Assembly (NCBI GenBank): GCA_022701365.1
Contig: JAKUHH010000084.1
Location: 434,001 to 498,000, forward strand
Direction: 5' to 3'
DNA length: 64,000 nt
Origin: Mycocentrospora acerina
Taxonomy: Eukaryota; Ascomycota; Dothideomycetes; Pleosporales
Below, piece by piece: positions 10,587 through 21,750 of the stretch. The notes beneath the pieces are model-generated. The model did no database searches. It saw only the letters and a list, made by a program, of their open reading frames with translations, and had not been told where the DNA came from. Each line of letters begins with the position of its first letter. Positions within the stretch are counted from its first letter, which is position 1. The position numbers and the translations under genes are program-made.

Positions 10587-12088
10587 GGTCTTATCAACTG
10601 TGATATAGACAGCTATCGATAATCAATGAGATGGATGCCAATTTCAATGATGTTTTTGATATGTCTTGTGATAAAAGGAATTGATATCTTAAGTTATACC
10701 GTATAAGCTAACAGAGATATTGCAAGAGCATGGACATAGTAGCCATAAGGCAGCATCCAAAGCACAAAGTATGAGTGATTGCTCCATGAAGGTCGAATCT
10801 GGACAATACAAAAGCAACGCTATTTCCAGCCAGGAGTCGCTCTTTAGTTCTCCTTACATGCCAGGGGGTTCAACCGCTGACATCACTCAATGAGTCTTTC
10901 CCAGTAAAAAGTATATTCAGAGACACGGAGGAGATCTCAGACGTGCTGCTGGACACCTTTTTCCAAACGAACCCCTCATAATGTAAAACAAAAGCGGTGG
11001 AGACTTGTCCGCAAACGATACATTTTGTTATCCTGAGTAAGTTTAAAAGAGTCATCATCTTCAATTGTCACTTTAGAAACATGCAAATAATAAAGTGAGC
11101 AACCCGGACCATAGTTGTGTTTAGATATTCTAGTATCAATTTTCTTTTTACACATCAACTCTCCTCTTGTGAAGATTTCTATTCACCACCTCTTTTTTGC
11201 AACTCATTGTCGAGTCCAAGCAGCGCATGTGTATTCAGCACGAAAAAAAATCTTCGTTTCCATCCAGAGGGAGATTTTCCTCTCTCCAGCCTCCAAGGAT
11301 TTAGTGAAGCGCTTAACGCCGCGAACGGACAAAGGTGTTGTCGTTAAGAACAAGAGGCTCTTAATATAGTATAACTAACCCTGAAGTTAACTGTGCCACG
11401 TACGTCCTCCACTCCCCTTGCCGAATTAATAACGACTTTGGAGTTTACGGTACTAAGTGATAACCTTCTCTTGCAATGCACACAAGTGACGCTTGAAGAA
11501 ATCCAACTTCAATATAATAGAACAGTTGCTATTCGGCTTTTAAAGTGAAGAACTGGCCAATCCGTTTCTTTGTGAACGAGGATAGAATTCAGTTCATGTG
11601 TCTGTACAAGCAATTGGTCAGAAAAGAAAAGAATCGACTTCTTTGTTGCACTGTTCATTCATTTGTTTTCCGACCGTCCGATCGTCCGTCTTGTCTACGT
11701 TGCTAGGAATCCAGCGCTCCACCCCCATGTTCTACTTGGCCTCACTGTTCTACTTGTCAAAAAGAGAAAAGTCAATGTACTTACTGATTATTTTGGTGTT
11801 GCTTGTAGAAGGTAAAAAAGAGCATATTGTTTTGAACATGGGGTATATGCAATGGACGGTCAGCGAGTGTGAAGAAACTAGTATTGAGATATTCGTCATC
11901 ATTAGGTATAAAACTTCCGAGCCCACAAGCAAACAAACAAACAAACTCCTGGGAAGAAAGCCACGACGAAATATGACTAATGCCCTTGGACATGAACATG
12001 GACATAATCGAGACATGAAAACACCAATGCTAACCCAACACAAACCCAACTAAAACCTTGATCATCTTATGCCACTCATTCAACCTCC
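10587..12088. other. Spacer between GST and the AT-hook gene
   Basis: About 1.5 kb with only motif-free short frames. The longest (151 codons, plus strand, ending near 12053) is antisense to the 3' side of the next gene, has no recognisable domain and is rejected. Confidence 0.5.
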
Positions 12089-15000
12089 TTACTGTGGCCA
12101 TACAATGCTCAACCCCTCTCGCTTATCTGCCTTCTTCCCCGCCTTCTCGTCTCTCCTCAAACTCGCTCCCATCACGATCGTCGCCAGTCGTCTCACAACC
12201 TCCTCGCCAGCGATAGGCGCTCCAGTTCGACCTGGTGCGCAGTCGCCAACTAAGATCGTCTTCCCTGCAACCCTCTCGTACTCACGGATGCTCTCGAGCG
12301 AAAGCAGCTGCATGTATACGGCGCACAGCACAACCAGTTCTTCTGTGATGAGCATGCTATAGCCCCACGAGGAGTATGTCGCGCCAATGAATGGCTGTTT
12401 ATTGGTAGCAAGGAAGCTAGCAAGGAGGCGAGAATTGGTTTGCGAGAGAGGTGTTGTTCGAGTTGGGGATGGGGAAAAGAGAGCTGGGTGTTTGAGGTGG
12501 GTCGAGTAAAGCTTGTCGAGGGCCTTGTAGTGGGTCTTTGTCCAAGGCTCGATTTTGGGGAGGGGCGTGAACTTGCAGAGGATGGGGTGGGGTGGAGGGG
12601 GTTCAGCACGGCTTACGGCGCTGAAAAAGGAGGTTGTCAGGCGACTCATTGGAGGTTTGGTCGCTGACCCAGCATCTTCTTGTGATGCTTCCGAGGTGGG
12701 AGGAGTAGGTGCTCCTGCCGTTTCCTCATCAGTAACATCCATCATGTTGCTGTCTGGTTGCTGACTTGACTGCGCTGTTCCGGACGACATGGACAGTGCA
12801 GGACCAACTGCACGACGGGGGCGTCGTGTAGAACCTGATCTGACCTGCGGTGGGCTTGAGGGCAATATGCTGGCGGCCTGGTGCTCGGACCTGCTCGTCT
12901 CGGTGACCTCTTCAATCTCATCCAGGCTACGTTCTTGTGGCTCGTAGGCCTCAAGATAGCCGTCAGCTTCATTTCGAACACGTCGAATGCTCGAGGCTGT
13001 CACACCTTCCATCTCATCGTGGATCTGGCGTTGGTCTGACGTGATGGAGAGCACGCTGTCACCATCCACCTGAGCGCGGAATGGTGAACTCTGTCCGATC
13101 GGCAGTGAGGATTCATCATGAGTGTATCGAGACATGTCCGAGGAAATGTCAGACCCACGAAGCTCCTGACGCAAGGGGCTACTCTTCTTTGGAGAGCTTG
13201 GGCACGCAGGGAAGCGCGGAGGAGTATCCAGAAAAGGGTTTGCCTTCTTCTCAACAACTGCAGGTTGAGACTCTGAAATGAGACTTTCGCTTTCGTTTAT
13301 GAGTAGGGAGAGGTCTAATTTCTCGGCCTTGGTTTGCCTGGCATCGCGAGTTCGTCGTCCGTTGAACACGGCCGGCATATTGGACTGGAAAAACATGCCC
13401 GTATCGTCACTGGCGTCGCTTGCCGAGCCTTCGTCCTCATCAAAATGTCGGTCTCCGGACGCGAAAGCATCAACACTCTTCTCTTTTCTTTGATCTTGTG
13501 TAGACGGAGCCGTATGCTGTTTGCTGTCTTCAACCGAATTGCCAATATTTCTGCGTCGCCATGCCCTGATTGGCTTTCCTCGAGCTGATCCGATGCGACC
13601 TTCCTCTGCGAACAAATCCTGTTGAGAAGCTTCATCAGGATCATCAGAGTTTGTGGAGCGACTAGCCTCCTCTTGCCATATATCGTCGTAGTTGTCTGGT
13701 TGTTTGTCGTGATCAGGCTCAGCGACGACCGCAATTTCAAGCCCACGGAGAGTTGCTCCATGCTCATTCGTAACAGTCATGACGTGTCCACCATTCGTGC
13801 TTGTCGTACCAGCCTGAGGAGTATCGGCTGCAATTTCGACTCCACGAAGCGTTTCTCCAAGCTCATTTGTAGCAGTCATGAAGCGCCCGCCTTCCGCACT
13901 CATCGTGCCGATTTGGGGAGCATCGGTTTCCCAGTTCATCTCATTCACACTCTCTGCAGGACTTGGTATTTGGTTGTTGTTTTCCATGACGGTTAAAGTT
14001 GGATACTGAACGCTCGCTTCTTCAACGGATGGTGGTGTTGTTGTCGTGACGAGTTCGTCCTGTTCTTCTGGCGTGAGAAGTCGCGAGCGCTGCTTTCTTT
14101 GAGTCCTAAACATGCTTTCTTTGGGTGCTGCTTTGACAGTCCTGGAGGGCACGGGTGAGGATTGTTCCTTTGTCTTGCTTTGTGCAAGTTGTTCGCCAAG
14201 ACGGAGTCCAGCTTGTAGGTCTTTTCGTGTGCCTGTGCTGAACCCACGAAATAAATCATCGAGTCTGTCGCGCTGTCTCTCGTTTTGCGCGACTTGTGCT
14301 TGCTCAGGAGTGAGACGACTGGGATCAAGGAGTCCTTGCAGGGCTACACCAGCTGTCACGACTCGCCCCATCTTGGGTGTCTCAATTTTTGGCGCAGAAA
14401 CCTGAACAGGCTCAATAGCTGGTGGAGCTGACGGGATTTCGGCATCGACAACGGGCGTCTTATAACGTGGTGCTGCCGCTGAGTTGGCAGATTCGACTGG
14501 TATGGTATCAGGCACTGAGCGTGCAGGACAGGGAGATGAATTTGCAGCTATTCTCGATTCTGACCGGACGTTGTTAACGGTGGAAGGTTTCAAGAGCTCG
14601 CGTTGAAGCACAGAAGCCATGCTCTGAGAAGCAGTGACTTGAGGCTCAACTGGTTTTGGCGGACTGCTCAGGCCTGCGTAGCTGGGCAGGGAATCAACCG
14701 AAATCATACTGAAATCTTCGCTGTCCAGGACAGTCATGTCGTCGGGCATTCTAGTGGTGCCTTCTTCAAATGCAAAGTTGGTAACGTCGGGTGCATCGTC
14801 GTCATCGTCATCAACATCGTCGAATGGCTGGGCGTAGTCGTCGTGCTTGTGCTCAATCCCAGGTCGTACGTTGGACTCTACATTCGATCTTGCCGGTGGC
14901 GACTTGCTGGGCATGGATGAATCCTGACGGGCCAGTGTTGTGCCTTTGCGCTCATTGTCCTCTTCCTCACCGCTTGTTGGTGTGAGAACATCGCTATGAT

Positions 15001-15754
15001 CCTCTGATGCTTCATCCGACAAAACGCTTACTGGAGCCAACTTCTGGGAATGAGGAGTGCCTTTGCGTACGCGAGGTCGATCCGACGTGACTCTCAGAGC
15101 AGGTGTCTCCACTGATGCTTCCACAGCCGTCGTATCGTCAGTTTCGACTGGTGGCTGAATGCTCTTTCGAGGACGTCCCCTAGGCCTCTTGGGCGCTGCG
15201 TCCGTGTCAACGTCTGCTGCGCTGGATCCTGCAGCACCAATACTGCGATCCCGCGACTTTGACTGAGCCCTCCTCCTCACTGGGGTTCCATTACGCTTGG
15301 TCTTGGTAGCTGTCCCTGCGTCCGACTTCCTGGGCCGTCCGCGTGGGCGCTTGACTGGGGAGGGTGTGGCGGCGTCCTTTAATGGCACTGTCATTGTCTG
15401 TGTTCGTGTGTAGTGTCTGACGCTGGGCGAGTCGGTGTTCTCGTCGCCGCTTCCTGGTTCGGCCTGGACGGTGACCTTGATGCGCCATGGGCTGGAAGCA
15501 CCGTTTCTTGGCGTGTTTACGAACATGGACTTGGAGGGCGAAGCCATGTTGGCATCAGAAACGCTGGGCCTGCAGTTCTGCCTGCTGGGCGAGCTGTTTG
15601 TGAGGGCTTCTCTGGGGGTGCGCGATGTTTTGCGCTTGGCCATGCTGCTATTGTTGTTGCTGTTGTCGTTGCTGTTGACGGACATGGAGAGCGGGTCAGG
15701 TGACGAGTCGTAGGCGTGCTCGCTCGCAGTGGTACGTCTCCCGTGGGGCGTCAT
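12089..15754 (-). CDS. AT-hook chromatin-associated protein, uncharacterised
   Basis: This is a single long frame of about 1221 aa from the ATG at 15754. The frame is open further upstream only through a GTG, which is not a credible start. The N-terminal third is basic and Ser/Pro-rich and carries two AT-hook cores, KRPRGRPRKS, near residues 133 and 187; these bind the minor groove of AT-rich DNA. The middle is low-complexity, rich in Ser, Thr, Asp and Glu, and probably disordered. The last ~150 residues look folded (PKIEPWTKTHYKALDKLY, SSWGYSMLITEELVVLCAVY, a final RRLATIVMGA helix) and are the likely family-defining domain. It is probably nuclear. It is transcribed divergently from the Yen1/GEN1 homologue over a 204-bp gap. 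I know no named orthologue, and the function beyond DNA binding is not assigned. Confidence 0.8.
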   Translation of the reverse strand: MTPHGRRTTASEHAYDSSPDPLSMSVNSNDNSNNNSSMAKRKTSRTPREALTNSSPSRQNCRPSVSDANMASPSKSMFVNTPRNGASSPWRIKVTVQAEPGSGDENTDSPSVRHYTRTQTMTVPLKDAATPSPVKRPRGRPRKSDAGTATKTKRNGTPVRRRAQSKSRDRSIGAAGSSAADVDTDAAPKRPRGRPRKSIQPPVETDDTTAVEASVETPALRVTSDRPRVRKGTPHSQKLAPVSVLSDEASEDHSDVLTPTSGEEEDNERKGTTLARQDSSMPSKSPPARSNVESNVRPGIEHKHDDYAQPFDDVDDDDDDAPDVTNFAFEEGTTRMPDDMTVLDSEDFSMISVDSLPSYAGLSSPPKPVEPQVTASQSMASVLQRELLKPSTVNNVRSESRIAANSSPCPARSVPDTIPVESANSAAAPRYKTPVVDAEIPSAPPAIEPVQVSAPKIETPKMGRVVTAGVALQGLLDPSRLTPEQAQVAQNERQRDRLDDLFRGFSTGTRKDLQAGLRLGEQLAQSKTKEQSSPVPSRTVKAAPKESMFRTQRKQRSRLLTPEEQDELVTTTTPPSVEEASVQYPTLTVMENNNQIPSPAESVNEMNWETDAPQIGTMSAEGGRFMTATNELGETLRGVEIAADTPQAGTTSTNGGHVMTVTNEHGATLRGLEIAVVAEPDHDKQPDNYDDIWQEEASRSTNSDDPDEASQQDLFAEEGRIGSARGKPIRAWRRRNIGNSVEDSKQHTAPSTQDQRKEKSVDAFASGDRHFDEDEGSASDASDDTGMFFQSNMPAVFNGRRTRDARQTKAEKLDLSLLINESESLISESQPAVVEKKANPFLDTPPRFPACPSSPKKSSPLRQELRGSDISSDMSRYTHDESSLPIGQSSPFRAQVDGDSVLSITSDQRQIHDEMEGVTASSIRRVRNEADGYLEAYEPQERSLDEIEEVTETSRSEHQAASILPSSPPQVRSGSTRRPRRAVGPALSMSSGTAQSSQQPDSNMMDVTDEETAGAPTPPTSEASQEDAGSATKPPMSRLTTSFFSAVSRAEPPPPHPILCKFTPLPKIEPWTKTHYKALDKLYSTHLKHPALFSPSPTRTTPLSQTNSRLLASFLATNKQPFIGATYSSWGYSMLITEELVVLCAVYMQLLSLESIREYERVAGKTILVGDCAPGRTGAPIAGEEVVRRLATIVMGASLRRDEKAGKKADKREGLSIVWPQ

Positions 15755-15958
15755 GGTGATTTTGGGGCGTGGGCCAGGAATGCTGGCGGGGTTTGGGGTG
15801 ATAATGATGCGGGTGCGTGTTGATGCACTCGCCTCGACCCGCACAACGCGCGACTCGGGTGCGGCCGTTGCCTAGCAACGACGACGGGCGAACCCTGCAG
15901 CAAATCGTCATGCACACAACGTGAGCGGAGGAAACGCTGCCATCTGGGAGGAGACGCG
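15755..15958. promoter_or_regulatory. Short bidirectional promoter region
   Basis: Only 204 bases separate the start codons of the AT-hook gene (minus) and the resolvase gene (plus). The stretch is GC-rich and TATA-less, with GC-rich palindromic bits such as CGTTGCCTAGCAACG near 15866-15880, an X-box-like inverted repeat. Shared control of two nuclear genes is plausible but inferred. Confidence 0.5.
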
Positions 15959-18900
15959 ATGGGAATTCATGGGTGAGTGACGTACGACTGCGACATGCCC
16001 TGCTGTGCCGCTGTTGCCGCCGCGTGCTGATGCGCGCAGAATCTACAAGGAAATCGGCCCTGGGCGGCGCGTTGCCCTATCCAAGCTTGCCGTCGACAAG
16101 TTTGAGGAGACGGGCAGGCCGCTGCGCATCGCCATCGACACGTCCATCTGGCTGTTCCAGATCCAGGCAAGCAAAGGTAGGGCGTTGCACGTGAGCGCAA
16201 ATGGCAGACAGCTACTTACGACCACAATCAGGCGGCACCAATCCTGCTCTGCGCACCTTCTACTACCGCCTCCTCCGCCTGATCGCCCTCGCCATCCACC
16301 CCGTCTTTGTCTTCGACGGGCCGAACAAGCCGCCGTTCAAGCGCAACAAGCGCACGGGGCCCAACGTCGCCTCGATTCCCGAGTTCCTCGCAAAGCAGCT
16401 GCTCAAGCAGTTTGGCTACCCAATCCATCTTGCGCCGGGAGAGGCAGAGGCAGAATGCGCCCTCTTGCAGCGCGAGGGCATTGTCGATACTGTGCTCAGC
16501 GAGGATGTCGACACACTCATGTTTGGGAGTGGCATCACCATACGCAACTGGTCACCTGAAAAGACTGGCAACACGCCAACACACGTCAATGTCTATGACG
16601 CCGTCGAGACCAAGGCAGGCCCCTCAGCGCTGGATCGCGAGGGCATGATCCTGGTTGCTCTGATGAGCGGGGGAGATTATGTGCCCGAGGGAATTCCTGG
16701 GTGTGGTCCAAAGACGGCATGCGAAGCTGCAAAGGCTGGGTTTGGGGAGGACCTCTGCAAGATTCCCAGGAATGACACCCGAGCCATGGCACAGTGGAGA
16801 GCGCGCCTGCAACACGAACTGAAGACAAATGAGAGCAAGCTGTTCAAGCGCAAGCATGGGACTCTCAAGATTCCAGACGATTTTCCTCGATTGGATATTC
16901 TGGGATACTACACCCATCCTGCCATCTCGAATCAAACTGGCTTGGATAAGCTACGACGCTCGATCAACTGGGACCAAGAACTCGACTACGCAGGCTTGCG
17001 CGAGTTCACCCACGACGCATTCGACTGGGTCCAACTCGAGGGCGCAAAGCACTTCATCCGCAGTCTTGCGCCGTCACTCCTGGTCCGCTCCCTGCGACTG
17101 CGAGCGAAGCGTCTCGATCAGCTTCCTACCCAGGATCTTCAGGCGATCCAAGAAGATGAATCTCTGCTTGTCAAAGGCATTCATGGGAAGCGGCAACACA
17201 GCGTTACTGACAACAGCACAGAGCTCCGTGTAAGCTTCAAACCCATCGAGCTTGTGAAAATTGACTTGGACAAAGAAGACTCTGACGACAACTTCTCGAC
17301 ACCACCACCAGACGCCCAAACAGGCGAGGTAGATGACGACCTGGAACTCGACGAAGATGCAGAGGCTGGGCCAAAGAAGCGTGGGCCTACAAAGTTCGAC
17401 CCTGATGCACCTGCGAGGATATGGGTTCTTGAGACTTTCGTCAAAGTTGGTGTACCGTTAACAGTCGAAGACTGGAAAGCCCAAAGACAAACAAAACTCA
17501 AGCCTAGAAGAGCAGCATCAGCTCAGCCGCCTACTAAACCCGCTACCAAGGCAAAAGCTGGCGCCAAACGAACCAAAACCACGGGCGACATGCCGCAAGC
17601 TCCTATCCAGAACTTTGCCAAAGTCACCAAGCCGGGCGTCTCAAGGACTGGCGCCAAATTATCCCGTGCTCTGGAAAAGCTGCAGGATGATTCTTCTAAT
17701 GCACTTCCAGCAGCGTCACAACCCAAGCCGCAAGCCCATTATGAAATAATCGAACTCGAATCGTCCCCACCTGTACCGCCTCGAAGTATGAGGCCAGCCT
17801 CTCCACCAGCACGTGAGAAGTCACTGTCCCCAATTGTAGAGCTGCCTCCTAGTGTGACAAAAAGAAGACGGAGAGCTCCGATACAACGCTCACGTACACT
17901 TCCAGCCGACTCGTACACTATCTTTGAACGACCAGACACACCACCTCTGTTGGATACGATTGAAACTCTGGATTTGGTCGATTCACCTGTACTACCCTCA
18001 CCATCACAGCTACCAGCTAAAAAAGCGAAGATGCGTGCTGGGAAGAACGTTCCGACAACAAGAGCAACCCGCGACATATCCACGACTTCGTCGCCTGGAA
18101 AATCGAGGCAAACCACATTAGACATCTGGAGGGCATCAGCGACGCCCACGAAATTACGAGAAACGACGACTATGAATGTTGCGCCAATTCCAGCACCACC
18201 AAAACTCCGACCTTCGCAAGGAGACATTGACACACTAGATTTAACGCTCTCATCTCCTCTGCGTGAACCATCCCCATCACCACACCTCCAGGCTGGTCTC
18301 CCGGCACAATCATCACGTACAGCGCCAACACGGCCACCACTAAACCCGATATGCTCAAACGCGTCCAACTCTTCCCCAAACTCTACATCCTCCCTCTCTG
18401 CCGTCCCAGCAAAAAAGAAGTCCACAAAACCCACCTCGACTACCACACGATCCCGCCGCACCTCCCCTCGCCTCAACAAAACAAAGTCTCTCTCCCCAGA
18501 GATCGACACTCTAGACCTCACCTCTCCGACCCCCACAGCCGCGAGATCACCCTCCCCAGCAACAGATGCCCTAGATCACACTTCACCACATCTATTCTCA
18601 TCGAAATCCACAAGTCCCACCACTATTGACACCCTAGATCTAACTCTCGACTCTTCCCCTGCACCCGCCTCCGGGTCCCACCACCATTCACCAACTTCTC
18701 TCACCATCCCCATTTCTCCCCCTCCAATTCAGCGCCTCGACTCCCCGCCCCGCCGCTCACCACGCGCACACCCTTCCTCCCTCTCACCGGATCCCGCGTC
18801 CCGCACGTCTCCCCCCGCGGCATGGAAAGCGCGCGAGAAGAAGAAGCGGCAGATTGTTCTACGGAGGAGTGTAGTGGGGGCGTGGGCATTTGTCGACGTT

Positions 18901-19029
18901 GACGGCGATGGTGATGGTGATGGTGATGGTGATGATGGTGATGGTCTGGCGAAGAACGGGGTGGTGCTGAAGGGTAAGGAGAGGAGGAAGTGGCGGGAGA
19001 GTGAGATTGAGGTTTTGGATTTGAGTTGA
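15959..19029 (+). CDS. GEN1: Holliday-junction resolvase Yen1/GEN1 (XPG/Rad2 nuclease)
   Basis: There are three exons: 15959-15972, 16040-16176 and 16232-19029, giving 982 aa. The 14-nt first exon supplies MGIHG, so that the protein begins MGIHGIYKEIGPG, the hallmark start of this family. XPG-N covers residues 1-~110 (IDTSIWLFQIQ, VFVFDGPNKPPFKRNKR). XPG-I follows near 120-150 with the metal-binding acidic set GEAEAEC and SEDVDTLMFG. The helix-two-turn-helix is near 197 (GGDYVPEGIPGCGPKTA). These residues cut branched DNA, including Holliday junctions. After ~430 comes a basic, disordered tail with many SP/TP sites and a recurring (D/E)TLDLT motif at ~626, 715, 807 and 848, with a final EVLDLS. 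Yeast Yen1 is controlled by CDK phosphorylation and SUMO binding, so these repeats may be regulatory. It is longer than yeast Yen1 (about 760 aa) because of the tail. Confidence 0.92.
18907..18946 (+). repeat. GATGGT microsatellite within the resolvase gene
   Basis: GATGGT-type hexamers in the last 125 bases of the coding frame encode alternating Asp-Gly. Unit number changes keep the frame, so length polymorphism between isolates is likely. Confidence 0.85.
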
Positions 19030-19557
19030 TGGGATGAGTGAGTGAGTGCGTGAGTGCGTGAGTGCATGGGTTTGGTGGAGATGGCATGACATGACATGAC
19101 ATTACATGACATTATGGGTAGCTTTGCTTGTTAGTAGAGAATAAGCTATCCATATATTACTACTATTATTTTTCACCTTCGTCTTCTCAACACATGGAAT
19201 GGACTAGGTTGATATTGATTGATTTATAGATTGGATGATTCTACCATCTACCCATGGGGTATTTATTTATTCTCCTGCATCCTCATTTTCTGGGAAGCGT
19301 GGCATCCCCTCCCCTCCCCTCCCTTCCTTTCCTCAATCAACGAACAAACTCCCCCAAGACATGCAGAGCAGCAGAGCAGTAGATACGCCATCGACACACA
19401 AAAAAGCAACGCCATTCCTTCATTTACCAGATTACAGACACACGCAGACACACATACATACAGCCCCTTTGAAACAAGGGAGAGGTACAGAGGAAGTAAG
19501 AGAAGAAAAAGAAAAGTTTAGAGATGGGGTTGATCTACTCCCCTCCCCCAATCTCAC
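19030..19557. other. Convergent 3' intergenic region
   Basis: This lies between the stop codons of the resolvase and SNF12 genes and should hold both 3' UTRs. It contains simple repeats: GAGTGAGTGCGT units (about 19035-19065), ATGACATGACATGAC units (about 19081-19115) and a CCCTCCCCTCCCCTCCC run near 19305-19325. No gene is seen. Confidence 0.6.
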
Positions 19558-21265
19558 TTACGCATGGGCCTTGATGTTCTGCCTTGCGAGCCACAGCGCA
19601 ACACTCTCCTTTGCAACGTCGCTGCCCCATACGCCCTCTGCACCGCCGCGTCGCCACTCCTCGCTTGACACGTCCTCGCCGCCGCCGCGTGTGGCCTCGC
19701 CGAGCAGGACCTCGAGATCGCGCTTTTGGGACGAGAGCCAGCGCTTGAAAAAGGCGACGGGGTCCTTGGACATGCTTGTGAAGAAGGCGTGTTTTGCCTT
19801 GGACTGGCCAATGGCGCCCATGAGCAGGACGAGCTGCTCGTCAATCTTTTGAATCTCCTGCAGCGTCTGGATGCTGTCTGGGCGGCGGAGAATGTCTTGA
19901 AAGAGCGGCTGCATAGGGTCTTCGAGCGCGACTTGGATGTCGTAGACGGTGGGCTGCGAGGCGGTTTTGCCGGACTCGGCGGATGGGGAGATGTAGTCCT
20001 TGTCGACGCGGATGGTGTATTGTAGCTGGATGGGCGGGAGGGTGGTGAGGTGCGGCTTGATGAGCTGCGGCAGGTTGGGGAAGTAGAACGAGTCCTGGCC
20101 GCCAAACAGGGCCTTGAGCTTGGCGTCGCAGGCAAACTTGCGCTCGTCGTCGTCCTGCTGCAAGTGCTGGGCGCGCGCGTACTCCCAGATGCCCATGAGC
20201 ACGCCGGCGCGGTCCTCCTCGTCCGTGTCGAGCAGCTCGGCGAGGGGCTTGCTCAGGCGGAAAATCTCGGGGTGCTGGTAGCGCTGCAGGTTGATGGTGA
20301 CGTTGATGTTCTCGTCGCCCTTGCGCTCAAACTCGAGCTCGCTGAAGGTGGCCTCCTTTGCGGAAGCGTTGTCGGGCCGCTTCCACTCAATCTGGGTGAA
20401 GTTGTCGGGCTGCAGGCTCTTGGCGCGGTCAAAGTCGATGGTGATGGCGGTGAAGTAGTGCGAAAAGGGCTTGGGCGCGGGGGCCGGCTTCGACTGCTTG
20501 TCCCCGCCCGTCGCCGCGTCGTCGCCGTCCGCGTCGCCGTCGCCGTCCTCTTCGTCGTCGTCGTCGTCGCCCTCGAGCACCTCGTCGCGCGGCTCGTCCA
20601 GCAGGCGGCCCTGGATCTTGACGCGGTAGGTGGCGTTGGTGTCGCTGTCAAAGTCAAAGGCGTCGGCGTCCATGCCGCTGCTCTGCCACGGCTGGCCGTC
20701 GGCCGTGTTGGAGATCCAGACGCGCAGGGTGCCGTGGCGCGAGGCGCGCGAGTGGTGCTTCGAGTCCATGACATCCAGCTTCTTGCGCATCATGGTCGCG
20801 TCGAGGGTGCGCTCGACGTCGCGCAGGTCGCGGTAGCGGGCCACGCCGTCGCCGATGCACATGTCCTCGACGCCCTCGGGCATGTTCTTGTCGGTCGGGT
20901 TCTTGGCGACGCGGCGCATCTTCTCGCGGCGGTCGGCCTCTGCGCGCTGCTGGGCCTGCATGTTGGCGCCGGCGTTGGGGTTGGCGCCGGCGATGGGGTT
21001 GGCGTACTGCGGCGCCTGCGGGTGCTGGACGTGTGCGACGGGGCCTGGTTTGCGGAACACGTGCTCCAGGTCAGCCCGACTGATCATGGTGCGGTTGCGT
21101 GGGGCGGGTGGGGGGGTGCCAGAGGCAGAGGCAATGGCAAAGGCAATGGCAATGGCAATGGCACCGGGTGGAGCGCGCGCAAGACTTACCGGGCCCTCGC
21201 CGGGCAGGCGTGGCCATCTGCTGCTGCGGGAAATTGCCGGCGTAGTTCCGATAATTCGGCTGCAT
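19558..21265 (-). CDS. SNF12: SWI/SNF complex subunit Snf12 (BAF60 family, SWIB domain)
   Basis: I rebuild this as two exons: 21265-21190 and 21044-19558, 520 aa. The intron (21189-21045, 145 nt) has donor GTAAGT, branch GCTGAC and acceptor CCAG, and joins in frame as ARRGPG-PVAHVQHP. Without splicing a longer frame runs to 21651, but its extra N-terminus is compositionally odd and starts with unlikely sequence. Features in order: Gln/Ala-rich N-terminus, a conserved middle region with RKKLDVMDSK and LRVWISNTADGQPW, an acidic DDDDEEDGDGD stretch, SHYFTAITIDFDRAK, and a SWIB domain near 277-365 (HPEIFRLSKPLAELLD, GIWEYARAQHLQ). It ends with a helical tail including DPVAFFKRWLSSQ. It is a core subunit of the nuclear ATP-dependent SWI/SNF remodeller. 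The coding DNA is strikingly GC-rich. Yeast Snf12 is 566 aa, so the length fits. Confidence 0.88.
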
Positions 21266-21750
21266 CGTGGGCGGGCAGACGACGTCGTCAACGGCAGCGA
21301 CGATGGGGGAAATGCCTTCAACGGGGGAAGGCGCGTAGGAGATGGAAGAGGTGAACGTGCTTTTTGGACGACGCGTCTCAAGCGTCGAGGGTGCACAGAG
21401 CGGACAATGATTCGCCCCTTCGTCCATGGCGGGGCAGCCCCGCGAACACTACTCTCCACACGCCTCGCGAGCCATGGGCAAGCACTGGCATCATGGGACT
21501 GTTGTCGCGAGGCCTCCTCTACTTGCTGCATCGTGTCTGGCCTGTTCACTCCAAACGCGTCCATCTTGGCGATCCGCGGCGCGCAGCAGGGCACGTCTGG
21601 CATCTCCAAAACTCGTCTACCCGTTATCGTCGTCTGCATCTCCTCTGCCACTGACTTGATTCACATTCCCCTTTGTTTGCGAGAATCTGGTAGCTCGGCG
21701 ACGGGAGAAGAAGGCAAACTGGACACCATATCCGCCAGGACGCTGCTAGC
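21266..21750. promoter_or_regulatory. Divergent promoter region, SNF12 / amidohydrolase
   Basis: About 485 bases lie between the two start codons. Open minus-strand sequence here continues the SNF12 frame upstream but looks like leader rather than protein. No TATA element is evident. Confidence 0.45.

Noticed and set aside
11598..12053. 151-codon plus-strand frame
   Set aside because: No motif, AT-rich UTR-like sequence, overlapping a similar-sized antisense frame.
15752..15844. Extension of the AT-hook protein to 15844
   Set aside because: The extra 30 codons begin with GTG, which is not a credible start; the first ATG is at 15754.
17739..18536. 265-codon minus-strand frame inside the resolvase gene
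   Set aside because: Antisense to the disordered tail of a clearly identified gene; no motif.
20050..21354. 434-codon open frame on the plus strand
   Set aside because: It is the antisense shadow of the GC-rich SNF12 coding strand; its composition is Val/Leu/Ala-only repeats and it has no domain.
21266..21651. N-terminal extension of SNF12
   Set aside because: Frame stays open by GC bias, but a strong intron joins a different short first exon and the extension is not protein-like.
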